Assembly: GCA_000270325.1 (NCBI GenBank)
Contig: BA000048.1
Coordinates: 999,024 to 1,063,023 of the forward strand
Length of the DNA: 64,000 nt
DNA from: Candidatus Caldarchaeum subterraneum
Lineage (GTDB): Archaea; Thermoproteota; Nitrososphaeria_A; Caldarchaeales; Caldarchaeaceae
Direction: 5' to 3'
Made by a program: the position numbers and the translations under genes
In this document: positions 17,400 to 26,370 of the stretch, piece after piece
Layout: every line of letters starts with the position of its first letter
Position numbering within the stretch: position 1 is the stretch's first letter
The notes under the pieces: generated by a model
The model's database searches: none
Seen by the model: the letters and a program-made list of their open reading frames with translations, nothing else
Told to the model about the DNA's origin: nothing

Positions 17400-18788
17400 A
17401 TGCCAACAATTTTTAAAAGTGGTTTGTCGGGCAACACGTTTCTGGAAAAGTTTCTAGCGGCTACCAAGCGTAGCAAGGCCCTTTATGAAGAGGCCCTTGG
17501 GCTTACGCCCCATGGCGTTCACAGCAACTGGCGCATATTCGACCCCTACCCGCTCTACATGAGCAGGGGAAAAGGCTCACGGATATGGGATGTGGACGGA
17601 AACATGTATCTGGACTTTAACATGGCTTTCGGAGCACTTGGCGTCGGCCATGCTCACCCCATTCTCGTCGAGGAGATGAGGAAAGTTATCGAGAACGGCA
17701 CCATCTATGGTTTCGAGTCGGAGGCTTCGGTGAAGACGGCTAAGGTTTTGACGGAGAGGTTTGGCTATGAGAGGGTGAGGTTTGCGACGACGGGGCTGGA
17801 GGCGACGATGCTGGCTGTTAGGCTGGCGAGAGCCTTCACGGGCCGTAAGAAGATTCTCAAGTTTGAGGGATGTTTCCACGGTTCGCATGAGCCTTTGATG
17901 GTGAGCGTCAAGCCAAACATCTACAGAGCAGGCCATCCCAAGACACCTAACTCTGTGCCTGCGAGCATGGGTATGCCGCAGGAGTTCGCCGACCTCGTAA
18001 CCGTCGCACCCTACGGAGACCTAGACGCCGTCGAGAAAATCATGCAGAAACACGGCAACGATGTTGCGGGCATTATTCTCGAGCCAATTGCTATGAACAT
18101 GGGTGTAGTCATTCCTCCGCTGGAGTTTTTGAAGGGGTTGAGGAGGCTGGCGGATGAGTACAACTCGCTTCTTATCTTTGACGAGGTTAAGACGAGCGGC
18201 AAGTTTTACCGCGGGGTGCAGGAGTGGTGCGGCGTAAAGGGCGACATAATGGTTGCGGCGAAGTCGATAGCCGGGGGATACCCCTTCTCGGCCGTGCTGT
18301 CGAGCAAAGAGGTTTTCGACTATGTGGGGCCCAACAAGACCGCCCACGGCGGCACCTTCAACTCTAACCCGTTATCAGTGAACGCAGCCCACGTAACCTT
18401 GACCAAGATACTCACGGTGGACAATCTCCGCCACGCCCAGACCCTCAGCAAAGAGCTTGCGAAAGGCTACAGCGACATCCTCGAAGAAGCAAAAATCACC
18501 CACAACATTACACACATCGCGACAAGCGGAACAATATACTTCACCGAGCACCCTATACGCAACTGGAGAGACTTTGTAAAGTTCAACGATTTCGGAAAAT
18601 GGTTCGCATGGGTTGTGGGCATGCTTGCATACGGCGTGATTCCACAGGCACTCGGCTATGATGAGCAGTGGACCGTCTCCGTTCAGCACACCAGAGAAGA
18701 TGTGGAGAAAGCGTTGGAGGCGATGAAAAACGTCGTCAAACAGCTCAAAGACGCCAGCATACAAGTTGGTGTGGAAGAGGTTCTCTGA
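17400..18788 (+). CDS. Class III aminotransferase (glutamate-1-semialdehyde aminomutase-like)
   Basis: PLP enzyme of fold type I. PLP contacts: TTGLEATMLAVRLA, FEGCFHGSHEP, Asp in FDEVKTSG (about 261) and Schiff-base Lys288 in VAAKSIAGGYPF. Resembles GSA aminomutase in layout, but residue choice around the active site (for example FDEVKTSGK instead of FDEVITGFR) points to another substrate. The C-terminal region (about 350-420) holds an unusual Trp- and Phe-rich insert. TATA-like elements occur around the ATG, so a later start cannot be excluded. Confidence 0.85.
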   Translation: MPTIFKSGLSGNTFLEKFLAATKRSKALYEEALGLTPHGVHSNWRIFDPYPLYMSRGKGSRIWDVDGNMYLDFNMAFGALGVGHAHPILVEEMRKVIENGTIYGFESEASVKTAKVLTERFGYERVRFATTGLEATMLAVRLARAFTGRKKILKFEGCFHGSHEPLMVSVKPNIYRAGHPKTPNSVPASMGMPQEFADLVTVAPYGDLDAVEKIMQKHGNDVAGIILEPIAMNMGVVIPPLEFLKGLRRLADEYNSLLIFDEVKTSGKFYRGVQEWCGVKGDIMVAAKSIAGGYPFSAVLSSKEVFDYVGPNKTAHGGTFNSNPLSVNAAHVTLTKILTVDNLRHAQTLSKELAKGYSDILEEAKITHNITHIATSGTIYFTEHPIRNWRDFVKFNDFGKWFAWVVGMLAYGVIPQALGYDEQWTVSVQHTREDVEKALEAMKNVVKQLKDASIQVGVEEVL

Positions 18789-18833
18789 AAAACTTATCTC
18801 AGGGAATTTTGTCTCCATGATAGAAATGAGAAA

Positions 18834-19904
18834 ATGGCCGAGGTAGAGATTAGGAGCGTCAAGAAAGTTTACGAGGGCGGCGTCGAGGCCCTGAGAGGTG
18901 TGAACCTCGCCATCGAGAAAAACGAGTTCTTTTCCCTGCTCGGGCCCAGCGGATGCGGTAAAACCACTCTTCTCAGGATTATAGCTGGGTTGGAGCAGCA
19001 GGATGAGGGCGAGGTGCTGATTGGCGGTAAAAACATGGACAACGTTCCCCCACACAAGCGAGGTGTTGGACTGGTTTTCCAAGGCACAGCAATCTTCCCC
19101 CACATGACGGTGTATGACAACATAGCGTTTGGACTCAGGATGCGGAAGTATCCACGGCAAGAGATACGGGAGAGGGTTCGCAACGTGCTTGAGTTGATGA
19201 ACATGCCTTTCGAAAAATATGCGTGGAAAAAATCGCATCAGCTCAGCGGCGGCGAGAGACAGAGGGTTGAGATAGCGCGGTCGCTTGTCATAGAGCCGAA
19301 GGTGCTGCTGCTCGACGAGCCGCTGGGTCCTCTGGACCTCAAGATAAGGCAAAAGATGCAGCTTGAGCTTAAGCGTCTTCAGAAAAAGGTTGGCACAACA
19401 TTCATCTATGTAACCCATGACCAGACAGAGGCCTTCGCCATGTCCGACAGAATAGCCGTGATGGAGAAAGGTCTTGTAGTCCAGGTGGGGACGCCTGAGG
19501 AGATTTACCGAAGGCCTTTGAGCAGGTTCGTCGCAGACTTTATCGGCGAAACAAACCTTATCGAGGGCGAGGTGGATGCTGGTGGCTTCTTCTTGGCGGA
19601 GGGGCTGCCTCCCCTGAAGATCGCTTCCGAGGCTTCTGAAGGCTTGGCAGGGAGAAAGGCTCTTTTATCAATCAGGCCTGAGCTCATCTATCTCGGCAAC
19701 TCCATCGAGACAGAGAACAAGCTGAGGGGTGTGGTTGTCGACAAGACATACATGGGGCCCTACGCTACGCTCAAAATCGGAGTAAGCGGTGAAATCCTAC
19801 TGACCGTTCATGTCCGCGAGCCCGAGTTTCTCCAAAACATCAAAGTAGGTGACCATGTCTCGTTCGGCTGGAAAGCCTCAGACTCCTACCTCATAGTGGG
19901 ATGA
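18834..19904 (+). CDS. potA: ABC transporter ATPase, spermidine/putrescine type
   Basis: Energises the adjacent permease pair. Walker A GPSGCGKTT, signature LSGGERQRVE, Walker B VLLLDEPLGPLD, switch His in VTHDQTEAF, and a C-terminal TOBE-like regulatory domain (about 240-356), as in PotA/FbpC/MalK-type ATPases. The ATG follows a purine-rich stretch. It overlaps the next permease gene by four bases (ATGA). Confidence 0.92.
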   Translation: MAEVEIRSVKKVYEGGVEALRGVNLAIEKNEFFSLLGPSGCGKTTLLRIIAGLEQQDEGEVLIGGKNMDNVPPHKRGVGLVFQGTAIFPHMTVYDNIAFGLRMRKYPRQEIRERVRNVLELMNMPFEKYAWKKSHQLSGGERQRVEIARSLVIEPKVLLLDEPLGPLDLKIRQKMQLELKRLQKKVGTTFIYVTHDQTEAFAMSDRIAVMEKGLVVQVGTPEEIYRRPLSRFVADFIGETNLIEGEVDAGGFFLAEGLPPLKIASEASEGLAGRKALLSIRPELIYLGNSIETENKLRGVVVDKTYMGPYATLKIGVSGEILLTVHVREPEFLQNIKVGDHVSFGWKASDSYLIVG

Positions 19905-20770
19905 GCATGATGAGGCAGCGGAGAAAGACAGGGCTAGTGCTGTTGCTTCTGCTTCCACCGCTTCTCTTCTACATCAGCTTCTTCCTCGCACCGTTTCTCA
20001 CGGTCGTGGGCGTCAGCATCGGCCTCGTTCTCCCAAGCGAGGCACAGGTTTCCCGTGGAGAGGCCATCACACTCCGTTATTTCCAAGACGCGTTGGACCC
20101 TCTTTTCCTCAGAGTTCTCAGCCGTTCACTTCTCTTCGCTCTCGCGACGTCGGCGGGATGCGTCTTACTGGGCTACCCCGTGGCCTACTTCATAGCATTC
20201 AAGGGCGGACGCTACAAAAACTTCCTCATACTTCTCGTCATACTTCCTCTCTGGGTGACCTTCGTGCTTAGGGCCTACGCCGTCCTCTCACTTCTCGGCC
20301 CAGAAGGTGTTGTCAACTCGTTTCTCCTAAACCTTGGCATAATCAAGCAGCCTCTCTACCTCATCTACAACGAGTTCGCCGTCATGCTGGGAATGCTCTA
20401 CGGCTACCTACCCTTCATGATACTCCCCCTATACGCAAGCCTCGAGAAAATAAGCAAAACAGTAGTCGAAGCAGCGCGAGCACTCGGCGCAGGCCCCTTT
20501 ACAGCATTTCTCAAGATTACACTGCCGCTTAGCAAGCCGGGGCTCGTCGCGGGCACGCTTCTCACATTCATCCCAGCCGCAGGAGAATTCGTCATACCCT
20601 CGTTTCTAGGAGGTCCGAGCGAAGTCTTCGTAGGCACCATGATATACTCGGCATTCATCTCAGCCCGCAACTGGAACTGGGGCTCGGCGCTTTCACTCGT
20701 CTACATCGCGCTTGTCCTCGTCGGCGTAGCCCTCTACATGCGATACTCGAGAGAGGAGTTGACGATATGA
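19901..20770 (+). CDS. potB: ABC transporter permease, PotB-like
   Basis: Inner permease with six membrane helices. The EAA coupling loop reads VVEAARALGAGPFTAFLKITLPLSKPG, the PotB-type form. 289 residues. Stop overlaps the next permease start (ATGA), giving tight translational coupling. Polyamine or similar cationic solute is the expected cargo by family; iron(III) and thiamine importers share this architecture, so specificity is inferred. Confidence 0.9.
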   Translation: MSMMRQRRKTGLVLLLLLPPLLFYISFFLAPFLTVVGVSIGLVLPSEAQVSRGEAITLRYFQDALDPLFLRVLSRSLLFALATSAGCVLLGYPVAYFIAFKGGRYKNFLILLVILPLWVTFVLRAYAVLSLLGPEGVVNSFLLNLGIIKQPLYLIYNEFAVMLGMLYGYLPFMILPLYASLEKISKTVVEAARALGAGPFTAFLKITLPLSKPGLVAGTLLTFIPAAGEFVIPSFLGGPSEVFVGTMIYSAFISARNWNWGSALSLVYIALVLVGVALYMRYSREELTI

Positions 20771-21540
20771 AGCTGGGAGATCTCTTGCTCAAGATTGTGG
20801 TCGTCCTCATCTTCTTGTTTATCTACGCGCCGTTGGCCGCCTTGGTCATCGGCTCTTTCAACGCAGGCCGAAACATCGTGGAGTGGGTGGGATTCACCTT
20901 TGACTGGTATGTGAGAGCGTTCTCCAACGAGAGGATACTGGCCGCTGTCTACAACAGTTTCTGGGTAGCGGGTACGGTGTCTCTCGCAGCGGTTGTGCTG
21001 GCGCTTCTAGCCGCGGTGGCTGTGGAGAAGCTTTCACCCCGTATTCAGACAGGTGTCAACAACATCTTCTACCTCTCCATCGTGGTGCCTGAGATTGCTG
21101 AGGCCCTGACCCTTGTGCTCTTCTTTCTATGGGTGAATCTGCCTCTGGGAGTTGGTGCCGTGATACTTGGTCACTTGGTCTGGTTTCCGCTGGTTTACGT
21201 GGTTTTGAGGGCGAGGATGGCTGGTCTACCCAAGGTATATGAAGACGCGGCACGGGTGTTGGGCGCCTCTGGGCTGAAGACTTTTCTGAACGTGACACTT
21301 CCTCTGTTGATGCCCGGCGTAATCACAGGCGCCCTCCTGATCTTTACTTGGTCGTGGGACAGCTTCATCAAAACACAGTTCACACGTGGCCCGGGCTTCG
21401 AAACACTGCCTGTCTACATATGGAACGCGGTGGGCGGTCGTGGAAGAGGAATATCGCCAGAGGTCAACGCCGTCGCTACAGTATCCCTACTTGTCTCAGT
21501 AACACTCGCGATTCTCTACACACGCTTCAGATCAAGGTAG
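20767..21540 (+). CDS. potC: ABC transporter permease, PotC-like
   Basis: Second permease, 257 residues with about six helices; EAA loop VYEDAARVLGASGLKTFLNVTLP. Contains the PotC-type SFNAGRNIVEWVGFTFDWY segment after helix 1. Its stop codon abuts the stop of the convergent binding-protein gene with no spacer. Confidence 0.9.
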   Translation: MKLGDLLLKIVVVLIFLFIYAPLAALVIGSFNAGRNIVEWVGFTFDWYVRAFSNERILAAVYNSFWVAGTVSLAAVVLALLAAVAVEKLSPRIQTGVNNIFYLSIVVPEIAEALTLVLFFLWVNLPLGVGAVILGHLVWFPLVYVVLRARMAGLPKVYEDAARVLGASGLKTFLNVTLPLLMPGVITGALLIFTWSWDSFIKTQFTRGPGFETLPVYIWNAVGGRGRGISPEVNAVATVSLLVSVTLAILYTRFRSR

Positions 21541-22764
21541 CTAAGCCGCCAAAACCTCCAGCCAAGCCTTCGTCAACATCTCCTTCTGCTCCGGTGTCCT
21601 GTTCAGCCACATCTCATATTTCGAGATAACCTCGGGAGGCGGGTAGATGCTCGTGTCCTCTTTCATGTCGTCCGGCAGCATTTCGTATGCGAGGCTGTTG
21701 GGTGTTACGAGGCTGTTGTAGAGGACGTGGGCCACCTGTACGGCGGGTTCTAGCAAATAGTTTATAAGCGCATAAGCGGCGTCAACGTTTTTCGCCGACT
21801 TGGGTATGACGAGCGAGTCTTCCCAGATTTCGGAGCCCTCTTCAGGGGCTACGTAATCCACGTTGTTGGCAGAATCCTGCCAAACCCATGTCTCGGAGAC
21901 CCAGAACCTTTCCTCGGCTAGGCCGGGAACAAACTCCGAGGGTCCCGCGTAGGTGGCGAGGTATGGCTTCTGCTGTATCAGGATTTCCTTCGCCTCTGCG
22001 ATGTTTTCGGGTGTGATGTCGTTTATCGACTTGCCCATGACGGCTTTAATGACCACGGGAATGGTTTCGACGCCGCCGGGAATCATGGTCGCCCTCTTCA
22101 CACCATCTTTTGGACTGTATTTGCGGAGGAAGCCTTCGAAGTCGAAGAGGGAGTCTCTGAAGCCTGTCGGCCAATCCTCCTCAGCAATCTTGTCTGTTCT
22201 GTATGAGACGCCGGTTGTTCCCAGCTCTATGGGCACGGAGTAGTCGCGGTTGGGGTCGAATGGCGGGTTGAGGATGTCTTTTATGAAGCCTGTGAAAGCG
22301 TATCTCTTGAAGTTGGGTATACGGTTTAGGTCGAGCTTGGTGAGGTAGCGTTCATGCTCCTGCCGCGTCATCCCACCCATGGTCACAGATGTCACGTCAT
22401 ATGGCATCTGGCCCGTGAAAAGCTTGGCGTAAACCTCGTCGCTGCTCTCGAATGTGTCGAAAACAACTTTCACACCTGTCTTTTCCTCGAAAAACTTCAG
22501 CAACTGCTCGGGAATAGTTTCCGACCAGAAGTAGAACCTGACCTCCTTATCCTTTATCTCATACTGTGCGAGCTTCTCCTTCAGCTCATTTATCTCAGCC
22601 TCGAGGGCGCGAATAGTCTCGTTAGCCACGTTAGCTGCCTGTCCGCTGAGTTGGCTACGGGTTATTTCCGAGCCGGCGACGTATCCACCCGCCGCGCCCA
22701 CTATGCCCGCGGCCACTATGGAGCCGACTGTTCTGAGGAATGAGCGTCGCGAAGGCTGCGACAT
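21541..22764 (-). CDS. potD: Polyamine-type substrate-binding protein with Tat signal
   Basis: Extracytoplasmic solute-binding protein for the adjacent ABC transporter. The N-terminus has a twin-arginine signal, SRRSFLRTVGS, followed by a hydrophobic stretch, then a short coiled-coil-like linker (residues 45-65) before the PotD-like domain (FYFWSETIPEQLLKFFEEKTG). Tat export implies folding before secretion. Encoded opposite to the permeases and convergent with them. ATG chosen by TATA spacing; a TTG lies two codons earlier. Confidence 0.9.
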   Translation of the reverse strand: MSQPSRRSFLRTVGSIVAAGIVGAAGGYVAGSEITRSQLSGQAANVANETIRALEAEINELKEKLAQYEIKDKEVRFYFWSETIPEQLLKFFEEKTGVKVVFDTFESSDEVYAKLFTGQMPYDVTSVTMGGMTRQEHERYLTKLDLNRIPNFKRYAFTGFIKDILNPPFDPNRDYSVPIELGTTGVSYRTDKIAEEDWPTGFRDSLFDFEGFLRKYSPKDGVKRATMIPGGVETIPVVIKAVMGKSINDITPENIAEAKEILIQQKPYLATYAGPSEFVPGLAEERFWVSETWVWQDSANNVDYVAPEEGSEIWEDSLVIPKSAKNVDAAYALINYLLEPAVQVAHVLYNSLVTPNSLAYEMLPDDMKEDTSIYPPPEVISKYEMWLNRTPEQKEMLTKAWLEVLAA

Positions 22765-22786
22765 TACCAATTAAAGAACTAGATGT

Positions 22787-22796
22787 GCATATAAAT
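22787..22796 (-). promoter_or_regulatory. TATA box of binding-protein gene
   Basis: Minus strand ATTTATATGC, about 28 bases before the ATG at 22764. The binding protein thus has its own promoter, separate from the permease operon. Confidence 0.55.
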
Positions 22797-22809
22797 TTTT
22801 TCGGAAATC

Positions 22810-23973
22810 TTATGCATAGTATTCTTTGACTGTTGTCTTTATTCCATGGGTCTCTACTTTTTTTAGAAACTCGTCGGGGTTTATGCATGTTTCGGGAGGT
22901 ATGACGCCGCGTTGTTTGACCTCGCCCTCAGCTATCATCATGGCTGCTGTTGATGAGGGGATGCCGACGCCTGTTTGGGCGCAGCTCATCCTCCACTCGG
23001 GCTTAGGTGGAAACAGGATGTCGTAGACGAGTTTCACATTTTTTCCCAATCGTTTACCCATTATGACGAGCCTTGTTATCTCCCAGTCGTTCGGCGTCTG
23101 GTCTCCACGGTATCCCACCAAGCCTCTCGACTCCAGCAGTTTGAGAAGAAATCTTCGCGGAGATATTTTGCAGCCTCCTATCTCGATGTCGTCGGATGAC
23201 GCGAAGCCGATGTCGGCGAGTTTTTTCACAAAGATTAGGCCGGGGCTGCCCTCCATCCAGTCGCATTCGCTCAAGCCCTTGTCGTGGAAGCTTCGCGGAA
23301 AGGTGGCTAACTCAGAGTGTATGGTTACGTATGTGTCGAGGGGGCCGACGGGCTGCGGAAACTCAACCCTCTCCATCAAGCTCAGCGGCGGAATTGACAC
23401 GAGCTGGCCGTTGCGAAGAACCACGGCGTCCAGCGTCATCTCATCAAAGAGCGTGAGCGGTGACCATGTGAAGAGAGGCGGGTTCTCGGTGAGGTCGACC
23501 GAGCCGTCCCTGATGTAGACAGCCTTCATCTCATCAAGCTGGTCGTAGGCGTGTTTGGCGACGAGGTTTGTTAACCCCGGCTGCGCACCCATTCCAACCA
23601 AGGCTGTGAGGCTCTTCGACTTGAACAACCCGTCCAGCTCGAGCTGTTTCAATGTTACGTGGTAGAGGCCGCCGTGGTCGACATAATGCACACCAGCTTT
23701 TAGAGCAGCCTGCATAACCTCGAGGTTGTAATAGTATTGGACGGAGTTGATGACGACATCGCATCCACGGAGAAACGCCGCGGTCTCTTCGATGCTTCGT
23801 GCATCTATCTTCGCCGTGGTCAGCTTACTGCTTCCAAACATGTTGGAGAGCCTCTGGAGAGCTTTCTCGTTGACATCGCCCACCAAGACTTCGGATACTT
23901 TCTTATTCTCTAGAAGGTTTCTCACAGCCGCTTGGCCCGTGAGACCGGCGCCGCCCAAAACAGCTATCCGCAT
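22810..23973 (-). CDS. Saccharopine dehydrogenase-like oxidoreductase, second copy
   Basis: LYS9-family NAD(P)-dependent enzyme with Rossmann motif GGAGLTGQ after MRIAVL, GVHYVDHGGLYH and GMGAQPGLTNLVA. About 387 residues. It shares the layout of the copy near 15 kb but the two proteins differ in most of their sequence, so they probably use different substrates. ATG chosen directly before the Rossmann strand; a GTG 12 bases earlier is possible. Lies downstream of the CoxL-like gene with a gap of 20 bases and is probably co-transcribed with it. Confidence 0.85.
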   Translation of the reverse strand: MRIAVLGGAGLTGQAAVRNLLENKKVSEVLVGDVNEKALQRLSNMFGSSKLTTAKIDARSIEETAAFLRGCDVVINSVQYYYNLEVMQAALKAGVHYVDHGGLYHVTLKQLELDGLFKSKSLTALVGMGAQPGLTNLVAKHAYDQLDEMKAVYIRDGSVDLTENPPLFTWSPLTLFDEMTLDAVVLRNGQLVSIPPLSLMERVEFPQPVGPLDTYVTIHSELATFPRSFHDKGLSECDWMEGSPGLIFVKKLADIGFASSDDIEIGGCKISPRRFLLKLLESRGLVGYRGDQTPNDWEITRLVIMGKRLGKNVKLVYDILFPPKPEWRMSCAQTGVGIPSSTAAMMIAEGEVKQRGVIPPETCINPDEFLKKVETHGIKTTVKEYYA

Positions 23974-23993
23974 ACCCTCCCACACATGGATGC

Positions 23994-26285
23994 TTAACGC
24001 CGCCGACCCGTGTTGACGAGCGACCAGACTCTATAGGGTGTGAGAGGTGTTTTCTCTATCTGTATTCCGAGTGGTGAAAGCGCGTCTTCAACTGCGTTTA
24101 CGATGGCCTGTGTGAAACCGATGGTCGCCAGCTCGCCTACACCCTTCGTGCCTAAGGGATTCGGGGCAGGTGTCTCCGTCCGTTGCAGAAACATCTCGGG
24201 AATCTCTGTGGCCGATGGCAGGAGATAGTCGGCGAAAGAGCTTGTCAACAAGGCTCCGTTTTCATCATAGACTACCTCCTCATACAGCGCCTGTCCAAGC
24301 GCCTGCACAGCTCCGCCATGTATCTGGCCTTCTACAAGCATCGGGTTGACGACTTTGCCCACATCGTTTACTAGAACGGCTTTCTTGACCTCAACCTTTC
24401 CAGTTTCTGGGAAGACTTCGACTAGGGCAAGGTATGCTCCGTAGGGGAATGTGAGGTCGGGGTTGTAGAAGCTGGTGGCGGCGAGACCCATCTCAACACC
24501 CTCAGGCAGCTTCTCGGGGTCATAAGCCATGGCCGCCACCTCCTCAAAAGATACACTTTTCTCGGGAGCGTCTTTGACAAAGAATCTTCCATCCTCGGCC
24601 TCGATGTCTTCGGGGCTGCATTCGAGATGATGGGCGGCTATGGCCACCATCTTTTGTCTTATCTGTTTGCATGCGTTGAGGATGGCGTTTCCTCCCGAGG
24701 TGAGTGTCCAGCTGCCCGCGGTCCCCCATCCATAGGGGATGGCCAGGGTGTCGCCGTGAATAACCTGCACATCATCGATTGAGACATCTAGGGCGTCGGC
24801 AACTATTTGCGCAAACGCCGTCTCCTCTCCCTGTCCATGGGGGGATGTGCTGGTGAAGACCAGAGTTTTCCCACTCGGCTCAACGCGGACCGAGGCGCTC
24901 TGGTAGGAGAAGTTACATACCTCGATGAACGTGGAGAGGCCTATCCCGAGATAGCGGCCCTGTTTCCGGAGCTCATCCCTCATCTTCTTCAACCCCTCAT
25001 AGTCAGCCGCGGCGAGAAGAGTGTCCAAAGCCTTCGCGTAGTCACCCGAGTCGTAGACAAACCCGGTCAAAGTCTTGTAGGGCAGCTTCTCCGCGGGTAT
25101 GAAATTTCTGCGCCTTATCTCCGCCGGGTCCATTCCAAGCCTACGGGCTACGGCGTCTACAGTCCTCTCGATGATGTATGATGCCTCGGGCCTGCCGGCG
25201 CCGCGGTAAGCATCTGTGGCCATTTTGTTGGTGTAGACACCTATCACCTCGAGGTCGAGGCCTTGGAGCATATAGCAACCCTGAACCATCCTCGCAGCCA
25301 TGATCGGGTTGTCTTGGGTGTAGACGTAGCTGTATGCGCCGAGGTCAGCCAATAGCTTGAGACGAATCGCGAGAATCAGCCCAGTTCTCTTGACCGCTGC
25401 GGAAACATGTGCTATCATGTCTCTTCCATGTGTTGTGGCTGAGAGGTTTTCAGACCGGTCCTCAAACCATTTGACTGGTCTGCCGAGTTTCATGGCTAGA
25501 TGGGGTATGATTACTTCCTCTGGATAGTGGTTGAGCTTGGAGCCGAAGCCTCCTCCCACCTCAGGTGCGATGACCCTTATCCTGTTCTCAGGCATGTTCA
25601 GCGATGTGGATATCCATGTGCGGAGCCGATGTGGAAACTGTGTCGAGGACCAGACAGTAAGCATCCTGTTGTAGCCGTCGTAGAGTGCGACGACCCCGCG
25701 TGGCTCCATGGCCGAGGGCGCGAGACGCTGAATAACCAGACGCGTCTCCACAACCTCGTCAGCTTCTTTAAACAGCTTCTCCACATCGCCGTAAACTCTC
25801 CTCCATCTGTAGCAAACATTATCCTCAAGCGTCTCATGCACACGGGGAGAACTTTTCTCAAGAGCTTTCTCGGGGTCGACAACAGCGGGCAAAGGCTCAT
25901 ACTCTACTTGGACAAGCTCGGCCGCATCTCTCGCCGTGTAAAGGTCTTCCGCCACAACCACCGCCACGGGCTCGCCGACAAACTTGACCACGTCGACTGC
26001 AAGAGGCTGTCTCTGCACAAACCTCTTCTCATCCATGATTGTTTCAACCACCTGCGAACCCACCTGTCCACGCAGGTCTTTGCCCGTGTAAACCGCTACC
26101 ACCCCCCTAAGGCTTCTAGCCGCCGCCACATCCATGGACCTTATTCTTGCATGTGCATGAGGGCTTCTCACAAAAACAGCATACAGCATGCCTGGAAGCC
26201 TGACATCATCGACGTAAACCGATTCACCTTTTACTAGACGAGGGTCCTCCTTCCGCTTGACAGCTACACCAACTAGCTTCGCCAT
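23994..26285 (-). CDS. Molybdenum hydroxylase large subunit, CoxL-like form II
   Basis: Xanthine oxidase-family molybdopterin-binding subunit, 763 residues. Seen: KRKEDPRLVKGE at the N-terminus, EVGGGFGSK (243-250), the loop AYRGAGR (359-365), SPHGQGEET (481-489), and catalytic Glu718 in KGVGE. True CO dehydrogenase (form I) carries AYxCSFR in the loop; AYRGAGR is form II, so oxidation of an aldehyde, purine or aromatic is more likely than CO. No FAD or 2Fe-2S subunit gene lies next to it. Confidence 0.9.
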   Translation of the reverse strand: MAKLVGVAVKRKEDPRLVKGESVYVDDVRLPGMLYAVFVRSPHAHARIRSMDVAAARSLRGVVAVYTGKDLRGQVGSQVVETIMDEKRFVQRQPLAVDVVKFVGEPVAVVVAEDLYTARDAAELVQVEYEPLPAVVDPEKALEKSSPRVHETLEDNVCYRWRRVYGDVEKLFKEADEVVETRLVIQRLAPSAMEPRGVVALYDGYNRMLTVWSSTQFPHRLRTWISTSLNMPENRIRVIAPEVGGGFGSKLNHYPEEVIIPHLAMKLGRPVKWFEDRSENLSATTHGRDMIAHVSAAVKRTGLILAIRLKLLADLGAYSYVYTQDNPIMAARMVQGCYMLQGLDLEVIGVYTNKMATDAYRGAGRPEASYIIERTVDAVARRLGMDPAEIRRRNFIPAEKLPYKTLTGFVYDSGDYAKALDTLLAAADYEGLKKMRDELRKQGRYLGIGLSTFIEVCNFSYQSASVRVEPSGKTLVFTSTSPHGQGEETAFAQIVADALDVSIDDVQVIHGDTLAIPYGWGTAGSWTLTSGGNAILNACKQIRQKMVAIAAHHLECSPEDIEAEDGRFFVKDAPEKSVSFEEVAAMAYDPEKLPEGVEMGLAATSFYNPDLTFPYGAYLALVEVFPETGKVEVKKAVLVNDVGKVVNPMLVEGQIHGGAVQALGQALYEEVVYDENGALLTSSFADYLLPSATEIPEMFLQRTETPAPNPLGTKGVGELATIGFTQAIVNAVEDALSPLGIQIEKTPLTPYRVWSLVNTGRRR

Positions 26286-26306
26286 GCAAGAAGCAGGAGA
26301 ACGCGG

Positions 26307-26317
26307 GTTATAAAAAA
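26307..26317 (-). promoter_or_regulatory. TATA box of CoxL-like gene
   Basis: Minus strand TTTTTTATAAC, 27 bases before the ATG at 26285. Confidence 0.5.
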
Positions 26318-26370
26318 TTCGCTAACCAACCATAAGCTTTAATGCCAAAAATGTTCTGTGATTTTGGGAC

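Noticed and set aside
23994-26285. Aerobic CO dehydrogenase
   Set aside because: The active-site loop is AYRGAGR, not the form I AYxCSFR, and the medium and small subunits are not present.
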